A stretch of DNA of 64,000 bases from Physcia stellaris. Taxonomy: Eukaryota; Ascomycota; Lecanoromycetes; Caliciales; Physciaceae. The stretch is taken from contig JABSSW010000027.1 in the NCBI GenBank assembly GCA_018902385.1, positions 1 to 64,000 of the forward strand, written 5' to 3'. The position numbers and the translations under genes are program-made. The notes beneath the pieces were generated by a model. That model worked only from the letters and a program-made list of their open reading frames with translations, ran no database searches and was not told the DNA's origin. Positions 1-13,408 of the stretch are shown here, piece by piece. The first letter of the stretch is position 1, and each line of letters opens with the position of its first letter.

Positions 1-1214
1 GTTGTCAAAATTTTTTTTTTCATTTTGTCATTATTAAAATTTTGATTTCAACACGATTTGATTGTTCGATACGAACGTTTTTAAATATAATTAATAATCG
101 TTGATTTTTAAATCAATTTTGTTGTCATTTTCGATATTTCAATCGAAAACATAAAAAAAAAATTCAAATTTTTTCGATTACGATATTGTGCGATTTTTTG
201 CGATATTTTCAACGAAAATCGTTATTTATTCATTCATCAAATGCTTTTTACGTTTCAAATTGCATTTATAATTTTTTTTCAATTTCAACAAGACGATTGT
301 TTTTATTTATTATTTTCAACGATTTCGCAATGAATAACAAAAACATTCGTGTTTTGAAATAACAAAATTTTACGTTTTTCAATTCGACAAATTCGTGATT
401 TGATTAATTGTTAATCAAAACACGTTAAAAATGTGACACGAACGATTGAATCGTTTTGAGCATTCAAAATATCATTCAAATGATTTATTAACATGATATT
501 GATTTTTCAAATTATTATCATCGAATTCGTGCATTTCTTGCGAAAAAATCAATGATAAAACGAAATTTTATCGAAAATTTATCAAATCAAAACGTCATTT
601 GACGATTTCATTCACGATAATTTGATGAATTTTTTTCAAAAAAACAAAATGATGTTTATTGAATAATGATTTGAATTGACGATTTAAATTCAAATGTTTC
701 ACGTAAACATTTTATACGACAAAATATTTTTCGAAATTTTGATTTCATTCAAGAAATTTTGAATATCATCAACACGATCATTTTCGTTGCGTTCGTTTAC
801 GAATTGACAACGATAATAATTTTTTGAAAATGTTTTTACGATTTATCGAAAAAAACGCGACATCATAATGAAATTTTTTATTGTTGAAAATTTTCAAATG
901 AACGAATGCGTTGAACGTTTTAATTAAATTATCATGCGCAAAATCAACACATTTTTGAAAAATTCAAAATTGTTCATAAAATGATAATTCGAATTTGTTA
1001 ATGTTGTCAATCATATTCGTAACGTTTTTATTTTCATTTTCGTAATCGACGACAATGATAAATTAATATTTTTTTATCAAAAATTTATTGATCATGTTTA
1101 TTTTATCGAAAAATTTCGTCGTATCGATCAAAAAAAAATATTTGATAATCAAATTCAATATTGATTGAAAAAAAATTCAAAATCATCGTCAACGTGAAAT
1201 TTTGATAAAATACG

Positions 1215-3322
1215 ATGAAAAATCATATATCGAATAATCATCATTTCGAACAACATTTATCGTTTTTTCAACGTCGAATGATTGAACAACAAACGATTTC
1301 ATTCAACGACAAAATCATTTGCGCAAACATTTACGAATCAAATCGACATTTTTTAGACAATTTGAACGTGAAATTCAAAATGACAATTATTGCATCGATA
1401 TCATTTTTCGTTTCACACAAATTCAATCGCAAAATTTTTTCAAAATAATGCGTTCGTGATTTTTGACACGTTCGATTTCGAAAACGATTTCGAAAAATCG
1501 CAAAAACAACGTCAATTTGTTTTTTCGTTTTTTATTTTGAAAAATTCAATTCGATCATTTTTTACGTTGTTTGATAATAATGTCGACGAATTGATTATCA
1601 ATATTTTTAATTTCGTTCAATTCGAAATCGTCAATATTGTCAATCAATTCGAAAAAACGTTGAAACAACATTTTTATTTGCGTTTTCGTCGTGATTTTTC
1701 AATGAATTTTTTGATTTTGTTGATTCAATATGTTTTTTCAAATTTTCACGAATTCAAAATTTACAATAAAACAATGACGAACGTTCAACACAAAATGAAT
1801 TGACAATTAAATATGAACAATAAAATGCAATTTCATAAAAACAATGACATTTGAAAATTCGTGTTTTTCGTGTTTCAAAATCGTAAAAAATTTTTTGATA
1901 AATGAATTTATAAAAAAAAAAATCAATGATGAAATGATCAAATATAAAACACGTTGATATATTCGAAATTTCGAACAAAAAAAAATTTTAATTATCACGA
2001 AACGTTTTCAATCGTGATTAAATTTATGAATTACAAAATTATTTTCGTTATCGTCGTTGCGAATAATTGAAAAATAAAACAAATGAATGTCAAAATCGTC
2101 TTTTTGTATGAAAACATCGATAAAAAAATTTATGTGAAATTTTTTTATGAATATATTGATTTTAAACGAAAAATGTATTGTCGTTTACGCAAAATTTTTT
2201 ATGAATTCAAACAATCGTTTCGAATTTGATTCAACATTTTAATCAATTTTTTTAAAAAACATGAATTTTTTTTTTGAATGCGAATCAAAATGTTTTTTTA
2301 ACAACAAAATCATTATTGTTATTTACGTGAACGATTTTTTTATTGTTAAATTTAACAAAAAATTCATTCGACAAATCAAAAAAAATTTCAATAAACGTTT
2401 TCAAATAACGAACATGAAATCATTTGTTTATTATTTAAACATAAACGTAACAAAAAATAAACAACAACGAATTTTTTGTTTCAATCAAAAAATTTATTTG
2501 AAATTTTTTTTCAAAAATCATGAAATATGAAATGTTAATTATAAAATCACATTTATGAACGTCAACATCAAATTTGAATTTATTGATTTTGATTACATTT
2601 GTTTCGTTTTCGACAAATTTCGTTATCAATTCGTCGTTGATTTTTTCATGTACGCGATATTTGAAATTCGTTTCGATATTGTATATGCGATATCAATAAT
2701 AAATCGATATGCATTTAATTTCACGAAAATTCATTGAAAAATTGTCATCAAAATTTTCAAATATTTTCGACATTTTTTCGATTTGTTTTTCATTTTTTTT
2801 GAATTTTTTCGTTTTTTGACAAATTACATCGATGTCGATTAAATTGACGACAAAAAAATTCGTCGTTCAATTTTCGATTACATTTTCAATTTCGATAACG
2901 AAATTATCAATTGATCATTCAAACGACAAATCATTGTAATTTTTTTTATTTGTGAAATCGAATATATGAATCAAATTCAAATTGTCAAAAAAATTATTTG
3001 ATTATCGAATTTGTTGAACGAATTGCAATTTTTCAATGCGATCAAAAATAATTTAATTGTTTATGAAATTTTTGTTTATTGTTTCGTTGTCATCATTATT
3101 TATTGCGACAATCAAAAAACACAAACGTTAATTCGTAATTTCAATCAACACGTTCGAAACAAACATATCGATATTCAACAACATTTCGTCAAAAACAAAA
3201 TGCAAAATAATATTTTGAATTTGCAATATGTTTTTAATGATCAACAAATTGTCGACGATTTAATCAAATTTTTGTTCAAAAACAAGTTTTTGAAGTTTCG
3301 TCGCGACATTGATTTGATGTAA
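1215..3322 (+). mobile_element. Ty1/copia retrotransposon fossil
   Basis: Decayed long terminal repeat element of the Ty1/copia superfamily on the plus strand. The reverse transcriptase palm and the following connection lie at about 2,261-2,737, and the copia-type RNase H segment, with the pattern around IYCDNQ and the KHIDIQ-HFV block, lies at 3,011-3,322. The order reverse transcriptase then RNase H at the 3' end is what separates copia from Gypsy. Open stretches at 1,215-1,803 may be older parts of the same element, but I do not recognise them. No matching LTR pair was found in the window, so the 5' end may lie outside it. The element is clearly broken at many sites and old. Confidence 0.75.
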
Positions 3323-6095
3323 TCGAAAAATGTTGCTATTTGACGAATCTAAATAGAATTTTCTTTTAAATAGTAATTCGTTCAATCGGAATTATTTTTG
3401 AACGATTAACACATTTTAATTCAAAACACATCATTTTTATTCAATGATTTTTTATTTTTCAAAAATGAATTTTCAACGAATCACGATTCAAATCGAATTC
3501 ATCAAAAAATTTTTGTTACATTAATTTAAAAATTTTCAAAAGAAATTTCAAAAGACTTCATCATAATAAAATTTTATTCAAAATTTTCAATATTCAAATC
3601 GAGTCGATTTTCGTCAAGAATTGATTTGAAAACGTTTCAAAAAAATCAAACATCAAAAATTCAAAAATCATCATTTTTTTCAATCAATGTTCAAATTCAA
3701 AAATCGTTATCGAAAAACTTTATTCGAAAAGCGAAACTCATACAATCATTTTTTTCGAAAAAATACATTAATACATAAAAAAAAAAAATTTTTATAATTT
3801 CACGTTTAATTCATCAAACAAAAACATTCGAACAATTTATTCAAATGTTTAATTCTCAAATCACATATCAAACATTGCATTATTTCGAGCAAAAATTATT
3901 TATTTTCGCATTTCAATCATTTGTGAAAATTATTCATTGTTTATTGTTAACGTTTGAATCATGTGAAAATTATTTATTCGTTTTTTCGAATCATGTGAAA
4001 ACATTATTCAATATTTTTTATTATTTACATTTATTATTTTCGTATTTTCGAAAATTTATCATTTGCATTTTTCATACGTCAATTTCATTCAACAACGAAA
4101 TCACATGAAATCATTCATATTTTTCATATATTTTTCGAGTTCATTTTTGATTCAAAACAATGAACATACGTTGAATTTCAAAAATAATTTTCAAAAATCG
4201 CGTTTTTGTCAAAAAAATACATTTTTTTTTATTTTCGCGCATTCAACAAAACGTTTTATCATCGACAAAAATTTGATTTCGAATTTCATATTGATTTCAT
4301 CGTCGTCGCAAAAAATTTTTTCGAACATAACAAAAAAAAAAAAAAAAAAAAAGAAAAATTCACAATTTTTTATTAACATTCACATCTCAAAAAAAATGTG
4401 AAAGTTGTGAAAATTGTGAAAACAAATTAAAAAATACAAAATGTTGAAAAAATAAATTTAAATGAAAGTGTCAAAATTCAAATTTCGAAATTAATTTTAT
4501 ATTTTTGTTACGTGATTTAAACAATCTTGACGTTTCAACATGTATATAACGAATTCAAATTTTTAACATTTTTAGCAATACAATGCGTTTCATTTTTTAT
4601 TTTTGACAATGTCGATCAAAAAACATGATTTTTTCAAATATTTTTTTTGAAAAAATTACGATAAAACATTTGAAATTTGATAAATTTGTACAAATATTGA
4701 AAAAAAAAATGTAAAAAAATAAATTTCGAATTGACATTCATACATTGCGAATTATATGAATTGAAAAATATCAAAAATTAACGATACGATTTTTTTCGTT
4801 TTTGAAAAATCGCGATTTTCGAAATGTATTTTTATGAATTTTATTATTTGCAATTTTTTATTAAATCAAATCAAAATAAATTATCAATGCAAATAAAAAA
4901 AATATTTTAATTTAACGATTTGTATTAAAAATTAACGTAACGAATTATAAAAACAATAGACTCATAATTTTTCAAAAAATCGATATTTTGCGATCAATTC
5001 GATTCAAAATATTAATTACATTAACGTCAATATCGTTATGTGAATCGTCGCAACAACGACGATTTTTCATTTGTTCAATTTTTTTCGTTTTCAATTTTTT
5101 TTTTTCAATTTTTTTTTTCATTTTTTGTTTTTAATTTGTTTTTCATTTTTTATCATTCGTTTTTAATTCATTTTTCGTATTCAAATCATTTTTTAATTTA
5201 TTTTTTTGTTTTTTTTTTTCATTGAAAATTGTTTTTTTTTTTTCACGATTTGTTTCGTTTTTTTCGATTCATAAAAATCGAAAACGAAAATTGCAAAAAA
5301 AAATTAAAATTCAATAAAATCAAAAAAATTGACAAAAATTGAAAATGTGATTGAAAACAAATTGAATTTAATGCATTTTTGATTCGATTTCAAACAATAT
5401 AAAATTTTTTGCAATTACGTCAATTGTGAAAATTTCGAAAATCGTATTCGAATGTTGAAAATTTTCGCGATCGCACGATTCATAAATCGTATTCAAACAT
5501 TGTCAATATTTATTTTTAACATTATTCAATTGTTGTTGAAATCATTGAACACGATCGAAAACAATTTACAAATGTTCAAATCGATTCAAATGCGATCGAA
5601 ATACGACGTGAATTGATTTGATTTTATTTCGAATATTTTGTTATATTTCGAATTTCAATTTAACATCAAAAACAATCATGTTGCGAAAATTTAAATTGTC
5701 GCGATCAAATGTTTGTGACGATTTATCAATTTTCGCAATTGTGTTTTCAATTTTGAATATTTCGAAAAACATCGCAAAATATAAATCATAAAAAACAACG
5801 ATTGCGATAAATGTTATTGACGTCGTTTCATTTATCGTTTATTGAAATTTTTGAATTCGAAATTTGAAAAAAAAATTATGTTAAAAAATGAATATCAATA
5901 TAACGAAAAACGATTTTCATTTTTTTTGTCGATATTAATCGTTATAATCGAATATTTCGATCGCAAAAAAAATCATGTTTGATATAAATAATAATTTAAT
6001 ATATTTGAAATTGTTTTAACAATTTATTTAATTTCTATCGCACAATTTTGCAAAATACAAACAATTAAACGAAAAATAAACAACACGTTCGTATA
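3323..6095. other. AT-rich stretch without recognisable feature
   Basis: Highly AT-rich DNA with short open stretches only (for example 3,845-4,401) that match nothing I know. It holds an A-run near 4,330-4,350 and a T-rich low-complexity patch at about 5,075-5,245. It may contain the 3' LTR of the copia element and an older, unrecognisable repeat. Confidence 0.6.
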
Positions 6096-6289
6096 TGTTA
6101 TGCGTAAAATGTAAATTGATTGATTTAAAAATTATGAACGACAAAATGTCAATTTATGTACAATAATTGCGAATCAATTGTTTGATCATCATTCATTTAG
6201 TATGAAATGACGACAAAATTCTTGTCAAATGTTTTGCAAAAATATTCGATTTAATTTCAAATCATTCAATTTGATTTTGTATCATAACA
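6096..6289 (-). repeat. LTR of outer Gypsy element (3' LTR on minus strand)
   Basis: This 194-bp copy is near-identical to 22,654-22,847, with TG...CA ends. It is preceded by GTATA, the left half of the proposed target-site duplication. The differences between the two LTRs that I noticed are transitions. Confidence 0.8.
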
Positions 6290-6510
6290 ATCTGTCAAAA
6301 AAAAAAAAAAAATCAATGTTTTCATTGAGTTTTCATGTTTTATCATTATGCGTAATCATATCATGTATCATTTTTTTTTTTCGTTTTTTGTTTGTCGTTG
6401 CGATCATCAAAATTTTGCGAATAATTGAATTCGTATTGTTCAATGAGATTTTGAAAATTCTGTAATTCGAAAATAAATCGTCATTCGTCATATTTCGATT
6501 CATAGTCGAT

Positions 6511-7843
6511 TTATCTGACTAAATATTGAATTACGAGAATTCTGTTGTATTTTCTGATACGTTTGTCGATTAACTTTTCAATTTCATAAAATTTGTACTG
6601 ATTCGTATCGTTTTCGATTTCAATAAAATCAAAATAATGAAAACGCGAACGATTGTAAAAATCAATTTCGACAAATGTTGATTCAAATTGTGCAATAAAC
6701 ACAACGAAATGAATTCGTCATGTTGATGACAATTTTAATCGATACGTTAAACGTTTGATGCGTTCAAAAATTCGAAATGATTCGCAACGTTGTTGAAATA
6801 GTTTCGAATTTGATTTGTCAAACAATTTGTATTTTTTGTTGAATTGTAAATAGATTTTTTCATTTTGTTTTAATCGAATAAAAATATGACGTGAATCATA
6901 ATATATTTTGATTTTGACAATTGCAAAATTCGTGACATCGACAATTTTTCGTTGATATTTCATGCGTTAAATTGACAAATTTTGTACATTTGTTATGTTA
7001 AATTCGATTAAATTTGATATCGCGTTTTTGATTTTGAATTCGTATATGATTTTCATTGAATGATAAATTTGTAACGATGTTAAACGTATTGTTTAACTGA
7101 ATTTAAATTGCGAAAAAAAAAATTAAAATGTAATCGATGTTCGAAAATTCGATGACGAAATATTTGATAACAATTTCAACAATTTGATTGATTCGTTTTG
7201 ACGAATCGTTCGTTTGCGAATGATATGTCATTAAAATTAACAATTTCGTGTTTAATTTGATAAAAAAATCTGTCAAAAATTCGACATGAATTTTGAATTT
7301 CGATTTGAAATTATAATTTCAAACATTTTTCAATCGATTATTGAAATTTGTTCAATAATGCGTTGATTCATTTTTTCGTTTCATAAATGTTTTTGTCGAA
7401 AATCAATGAAATTCGACGAAAATATTTACATGTTGCGAACATAACAATGTTCATTTCGTCGAACATAATTAAAATGAAATCAATCGCAATAATGTGAAAT
7501 GAACGCGAAACGAATGTGATAAACATGAATTTTTCGTACGATCGATAACGTTTGATTTGTGTTAATTGACAAATAAAACAATGCTCGATGTATTTTTTAA
7601 TTTTTCGCGAAAATCGAAATATGTATAACGTATTGAAAATTTTGTCATAACATCGATGAATTTTGAATGTTGATTTTGATCGTGAATTAAACGAAATATT
7701 TTTCGTTTCATTGTGACAAATATACACGATCGACGCGAATCAATGTCAACGTAATATATAATATCATTCGTATTTATCGCGAAATTGATTTTTGTTTTGA
7801 ATTTTTTTGATATAAATTTCGTATCGTCATTTTTTTTGTTCAT
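6511..7843 (-). mobile_element. Integrase and chromodomain remnant of outer Gypsy element
   Basis: On the minus strand 7,562-7,843 and 7,368-7,727 contain an integrase zinc-finger pattern (histidines followed by CFIC) and the start of the catalytic core. The stretch 6,718-6,963 resembles the integrase tail that in fungal elements precedes a chromodomain (YDSRHIFIRLKQNEKIYLQF). The stretch 6,511-6,702 ends in KYNRILVIQYLVR, which matches the start of a retroelement chromodomain. Confidence 0.72.
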
Positions 7844-8417
7844 TGACGTTTCGATTCTTTACGTTGTTTTCGAACGACGACGAAATTTGAAAATTTCGAA
7901 TCGACAAATTTTGTTTTTTTTTTCGTGCATTCGAATTGTCAGCGATTTTAAGCATTCTGATTATGTTTCGTCATTTTTTTTTTTTTTTGATATTCGTTTT
8001 TGATTTTTTTTTTTAAATTTTTCGACATGACAATAAAAATGTTTTGAAAAACGTAACAGTCGAAATTATTCGAAAAATCGATTATTTCGTCATGATATGT
8101 GTTCAAATCAAATTTATTTTTTGAATTTTTGTCGATTTGTTCATTTTCAGAAATTAATTTGATAACGCATTCGAAACGACATGATTTTTTTTGATTTATA
8201 TTTCATTTTCAATTTAAATTGTGACAAATAAATTGAAACACGAACAAAGACGAAAATTGAATTTATCGATGTTGTTCGAATTCATCGTGATTTGTTTAAC
8301 GATAAAAATATTGACGACATAATTCGTGAAAACGACAATGATATTTTTGATTGTTTTTATCATATGTCGAATTTTTTTGACAATTCATATTAAATTACAC
8401 ATTTCGAATTCGATCAA

Positions 8418-9147
8418 TCAATATTTGATTTCGATTTCGTTCAACATTTTGTTTAAAAATAAAATGAATTCGATGTCGTTACGCTTAAATTTGTTTGAAT
8501 TATTATTTGTTTTAAAATGATAAATCATCGCGTCGAATTCGCGTCGTTTAAACGCGTCGATGTCGATGTACAATTTTCGATCGAAATTGAAATATATCAA
8601 AAATGAAATTTTGCTAAAAGTTTTTTGCAATAATCGATATGATTTTAATTTTTCAATTGAAAAATTGTTCATTACGATTTTTTGCGAATAAATTTTGCGA
8701 ATAATGTTTTTTGTTGAAAAATGATTGACGTAAAAATAAAATTTTGCGACGTTGTAACGCGTTCGTTTTTTGAACATAAAACGCGACGAAATTTTCGTAA
8801 TCATTCTGTTAAATTTAAATAAATTTTCAAATTTTTCAGAATATATAAGAAATTTAATTTGATTATTGTTTTCAATTTATCGATTGCGATAATAAAATCG
8901 AAAACGTCAATTTTTTGATCAAAAAATACGATCGTAAAATAGTCGAAAAAAAATTTTTCGATGAAAAATTAATGTCATAAATATTCAATCGTTCGAATAT
9001 CGAATGTAAATGAACGATATGTTTTTCAAAAATATTGAAAAAAACAACAATATCATTTACGTAAACACGAGCAAATTCGCGAAAATTTCGAAAAATAAAA
9101 TCGATTCGTCGTTGTACGTATGATGATGAATTTTTGAAATTCATCAC
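8418..9147 (-). mobile_element. Reverse transcriptase/RNase H remnant of outer Gypsy element
   Basis: The minus-strand translation of 8,872-9,147 carries the reverse transcriptase palm box (YVNDIVVFF, a relative of YVDDIVVFS) followed by the expected HLHSIFERL-type helix. The stretch 8,418-8,804 resembles the fungal Gypsy RNase H segment, with LYIDIDAFKRREF comparable to the LYIDLDASK-type consensus. These are remnants of one polyprotein region and not a host gene. Confidence 0.75.
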
Positions 9148-9226
9148 GAATTAAATTGTTTTTGTTTTTTATGTGAAACGACGATAAATTTATATTTGTT
9201 TGCAAACTTTATCAATCATTAATGAA

Positions 9227-9403
9227 TGTCAAAAAGTCGTCGCATGTAATTAATTGTATTGAAATTGACGAATATATTAATTATGCAAAAATATTAATTA
9301 CATATTGAAAAGTTTTTTATTTGCGATAATCATTCGATTAGTCGTTTCGTTGATTCGCAAATTCGTTTTCGAACATGACAGAAATTCGAAATCAAAATCA
9401 TCA
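9227..9403 (-). repeat. LTR of nested Gypsy element
   Basis: Near-identical over its length to 16,516-16,693, with the shared internal core TCGTCGCATGTAATTAATTG. The distance between the two copies (7.29 kb) is what a complete Gypsy element would give. Confidence 0.75.
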
Positions 9404-10427
9404 CATTTTTTTTTTTAAGATTTCGCGAAATTTCGACGAGTTCGTTTCGTTGTTTTTTTTTGCATGTTGTCATAAACGATCGTTAAATGTATTAATTCAA
9501 CTTTTGAATCTTTTGAAGCAATGCATAATGTTCATTTGAAAACGAAATGTACGTGAAACAATCATTTTAATGCGTTTTCGTTTTTTCAATGATTTTACTA
9601 AACGATTAGAATTGATTTTCAGTAATTGCGTTCGTTCGTTTTTATTAACATTTCAATTGTTTCACTGAGTTCTTTGCTATTTTGTTAGTTATTTTGATGT
9701 TCAATTTTCAAATCGTACAAAAATTGCATTGAATTCGTTTTTTTGAATGTTTGTGATGAAAATTTGCTATCAAATGCGACGTTGTTTTCAAATCGATCGT
9801 CTGTGTATCAATCGAACGTTGTATTAAAATTATTTTGTTTTGATCATTTTATTCGATATCTCAAACAATTTTTAATTCTTGTGACTGAATCATTCATTTT
9901 TTTATCAATTTTGAAATTCAGAATTTCGTTTATTTTTCAGAAATCGTTATTGAATCGATTGCAACAAATGAAAATTGCACGTTCTGTTGTTCAAACATCG
10001 AATTTTCATCATCGAAATGTAAAAATCAAAAATAAAACATTGAAAAGCATTTTTTCATGATTTGCGACAATTTCAATTCGTAAACACAATTGTCAATCAC
10101 TCGTATGATTTTGAAAAAATTCAAATTTTTATAGTCGAAATTTTTGTTGAATCGCATGATTTTAATATATCGTGCATTCAACATGATCATGTTATTCATT
10201 TTAAATTCAAATGCAAATGTTCGATGTGCGTTAACATATTTTTTTTGTTTAATTTGAAATCATTTGAATTCGTTTTTCAAATATTTTTTTAATTTTTTTT
10301 GTTTAGAACAATGAATTTATCGACATTTTTCATTTTTCGTTGTTGTACAGATTTTTCAATTATTGAAGTCGATGACTTCAAGTCTGATTTAAAAATATAA
10401 TTTTTAGTGATTAAAAATGACTTAATG

Positions 10428-11658
10428 TCACTTGATGCATTTTTGTTGAAATTGTTTTCGAATTTTGCTATAAAAAAATAATCGTATCAGTCGTTTTGAT
10501 TGAAATTGACGTAAATTTTCAAATATTGTTTGAAATTTGCATTGACGTTCTCGATTTGATCGTTTGTTTCTGAATGTCAAACGATGAAAAACTTGAAATG
10601 AATTTTTATTTTTTCGCACAATCGCTGTCAGAAATAAAACACGAACTGAATGTTTCGATTTGATATTATTGAGTTTGAATAATTTTTTTTTTTTCATATT
10701 CATTTTATGAAGATCTGTATCACTACATTGATTTTCAAAAAGTTTAACGAAATATATTTTTTCTTTTTGAAAAATCTATTCACGATAATCATGATGTGTT
10801 CGTAATTTTTATCGTTACGTTTGCATATCGATAAAAATGTTATGAAATTTATTGATATGTTTTGAAAATAACGATTCGATATAAATAACGATTTCAACAA
10901 TTTTTGTTTATTTTTTCGATATGTTTTGATTTTTTTGCATTGATGACAATTTTTGACGTATCGAATTATCGTATCGATCATGCGTGATCAAAAATAATGC
11001 GTAAAAATTTTGTCATAAATTGTCGTTTTGTCGACATGTTCGTCAAATAATAACTCGTGTATTTGTTTAAATATTGTTGAAAAAACGTCATCATTGTGTG
11101 ATACGTAAAGTTTGTTTTTTATTCAAAATAATTCGTTTTTTATTTCGCAATTTTTTAATTTCAAACGTATTTCGATTTTGATAATGTTTGTCGATATTCG
11201 TTTTAAATCATTGCGTTTACTTTTCATTATTTTTTGTAAAATGATGTCATCGAGATATGTCGTTTTTATTTGTTTTATTATATCGAATTGAAACGTGAAT
11301 GAATCAATCATTGATTTTTTTTTGATTTTTCAATTGTTTTTTTTTTTTTTCAAAACACGTTTTGCAAACGATTTTTCATTGATTTTTCGTTTGCAAAAAG
11401 TTTTTTTTTCAATTCGTATAGAATAATCGCTAAGATAGTGACATTTTTTTGATTTTCATTCATCAGTAAAAGTGCGAGATTGATAACATTACGAATTTCT
11501 GTTTCAAGATAATGAGATTTAAGCAAAATGCGATGATTGAATTGTTGACGTTCGTCGTGTTGTTTTTTTGACAAATTTTGAAATTTTCGAATTAAATTAT
11601 TCGATTTAGTGTTTTGAACTTTTGATCGATAAATTATTTTAAAATTGAATTCGATCAA
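10428..11658 (-). mobile_element. RNase H end and integrase remnant of nested Gypsy element
   Basis: On the minus strand, 11,350-11,658 starts with an FNFKIIYRSKVQNTKSN-like block, the conserved end of the Gypsy RNase H region. The stretch 10,700-10,981 carries the CHQCKKIKTYR finger of an integrase followed by SINFITFLSI, corresponding to the start of the catalytic core. The stretch 10,428-10,703 would be the downstream integrase part. Confidence 0.75.
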
Positions 11659-12212
11659 GAATTCGATTCATTTGATTTGTCGACGATTCAATTGTTTAAA
11701 TGTTATGAAATGTTTCAAATTTTTGTGATCGATGAAAATTTTTATGAAATTTTTTATCGAAATTTTTGCACATTCAAATCGTCATTTTTCGAACGTTTTA
11801 ATTATCGTTAGCAATTTTTTGTCATAAATTTCGTAATTGCATTTCGTTGAAAACATTTTTTTGAACATGTATGTCATTGAATGAAATTTGTCGTTTGATT
11901 TTATTTGATTGAAAATCGTCGCAACAACGAAATCGAAAACATCGATTTTTATTCACGTTTCGTTATTTGAATTGAAATGTTGTAATATAAATGCAATTGT
12001 AAATGTCAATTTTAAAATTCGAAACGCGATTTTTTCAAAATCGTCGAAATTTCATGAAAATGCGAAATTTTTTTTTTCGTTTTTGATTAATTTATTCAAA
12101 AATGTAATTATTTTGAAATAATCAAAAATGAACTTTTTATAAAAATTAACGAAATCGAGAAAAGTCTGAACGTTTTTGACGCATTTAGAAAATTTTCAAT
12201 TGATTATGACAT

Positions 12213-12871
12213 TCATTTTTTGAAATTTATCGTGATTTCATCTGTTGTTATGATCAATTCGAGATATTTAATTGATTTCACAAAGAATTCAAATTTGTCG
12301 ATGTTCAAATACAATTTTGTTTTTTTCAATTTGATTAACATTTTAGACACGTGATTCACATGAGCGTTTTTAATATCGCTGTAAACAATGACATCGTCGA
12401 CATATTTTGAGCAAAAATCATCGAGATATTTTTTCAATGTGACATTGATAAATGTTTGAAACGTTTTCGAAACATTGCATAATTCGAAAAGCATGATCAC
12501 ATATTCGAATAATTCATAACGAATCAGAAACGTTGTTTTTTTTTTTTTTTGATGCGTATTTCGTTGAACGCAACTATGATATCGAATTTGCTGTAAATTT
12601 TTGTCGAGCACAATTTGATCAACGTTTTTCTAATCAACGAAAATGCGTTTTTATTTTTGATCGTCAACGCATTGAAAATTTTATAATCAACACACATTTT
12701 TAAGTTATTTTCGAATTTTTTCATCATCAAAATCGATGCGACATATTCGAAAAAATTAAATTTGATGAAATTTTTGCTCAACATATCGTCGATATATTTT
12801 TTAATTATTTTGATTTGATCGCGAAATAAATCGTATGTTTTTTTTGTTGACGATGTCGTTTCGAATTTCAA
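12213..12871 (-). mobile_element. Reverse transcriptase remnant of nested Gypsy element
   Basis: The minus-strand translation shows the usual order for a Gypsy reverse transcriptase: a helix containing YIDDMLSKNFI, then the KMCVDYKIFNALT box, then the palm motif YVDDVIVYSD and LELIITTDEI. Similarity to fungal Gypsy polymerases is obvious by eye. Confidence 0.8.
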
Positions 12872-13408
12872 ATCGATGCGATGATTTCATTTTTTTTTGA
12901 AAAACAATTTGTTGATTTCGACAAAATTGAAAATCTTGACGTATTTGTGAAATTTCATAAAAAAATTTTTTTCAATTGTTTTTTCGTGAGCGAAACTTTG
13001 TCAATTTTGTTGAAAAATTTCTCGAAATTTTCGACAAAAATTGTTGTTATGTTTATCGCAAAAGAATTCGTCAACATGTATTTATTTTTTTTTTTTAAAT
13101 TTATTCAACATTTCAAAGTGTTTCGAACACATTGTTATAATTTGATTTTTGTTTTGAATCGTCATTTTCATGAATGCAATAATTGTGATTTCGATTATGT
13201 CGACATCGATAAACGATTTTTTGTTCGACGATTTTTTGATATCGACGTTGTAAATCGTTGTTGATTGATAATTGTGAATGCAATTTTTTAAACAATGATC
13301 GAATGCGAAAATTATCGATTTATTTTCGCATGATATATTCATTGAATGTTGTTTCAATCAAAACATATTCAAAATCAAATCGAATTTTTTTAAAAATGTT
13401 ATCAAGCA

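Noticed and set aside
5040-5225. Phe-rich plus-strand frame
   Set aside because: Pure T-rich low-complexity sequence; the amino acid make-up is a by-product.
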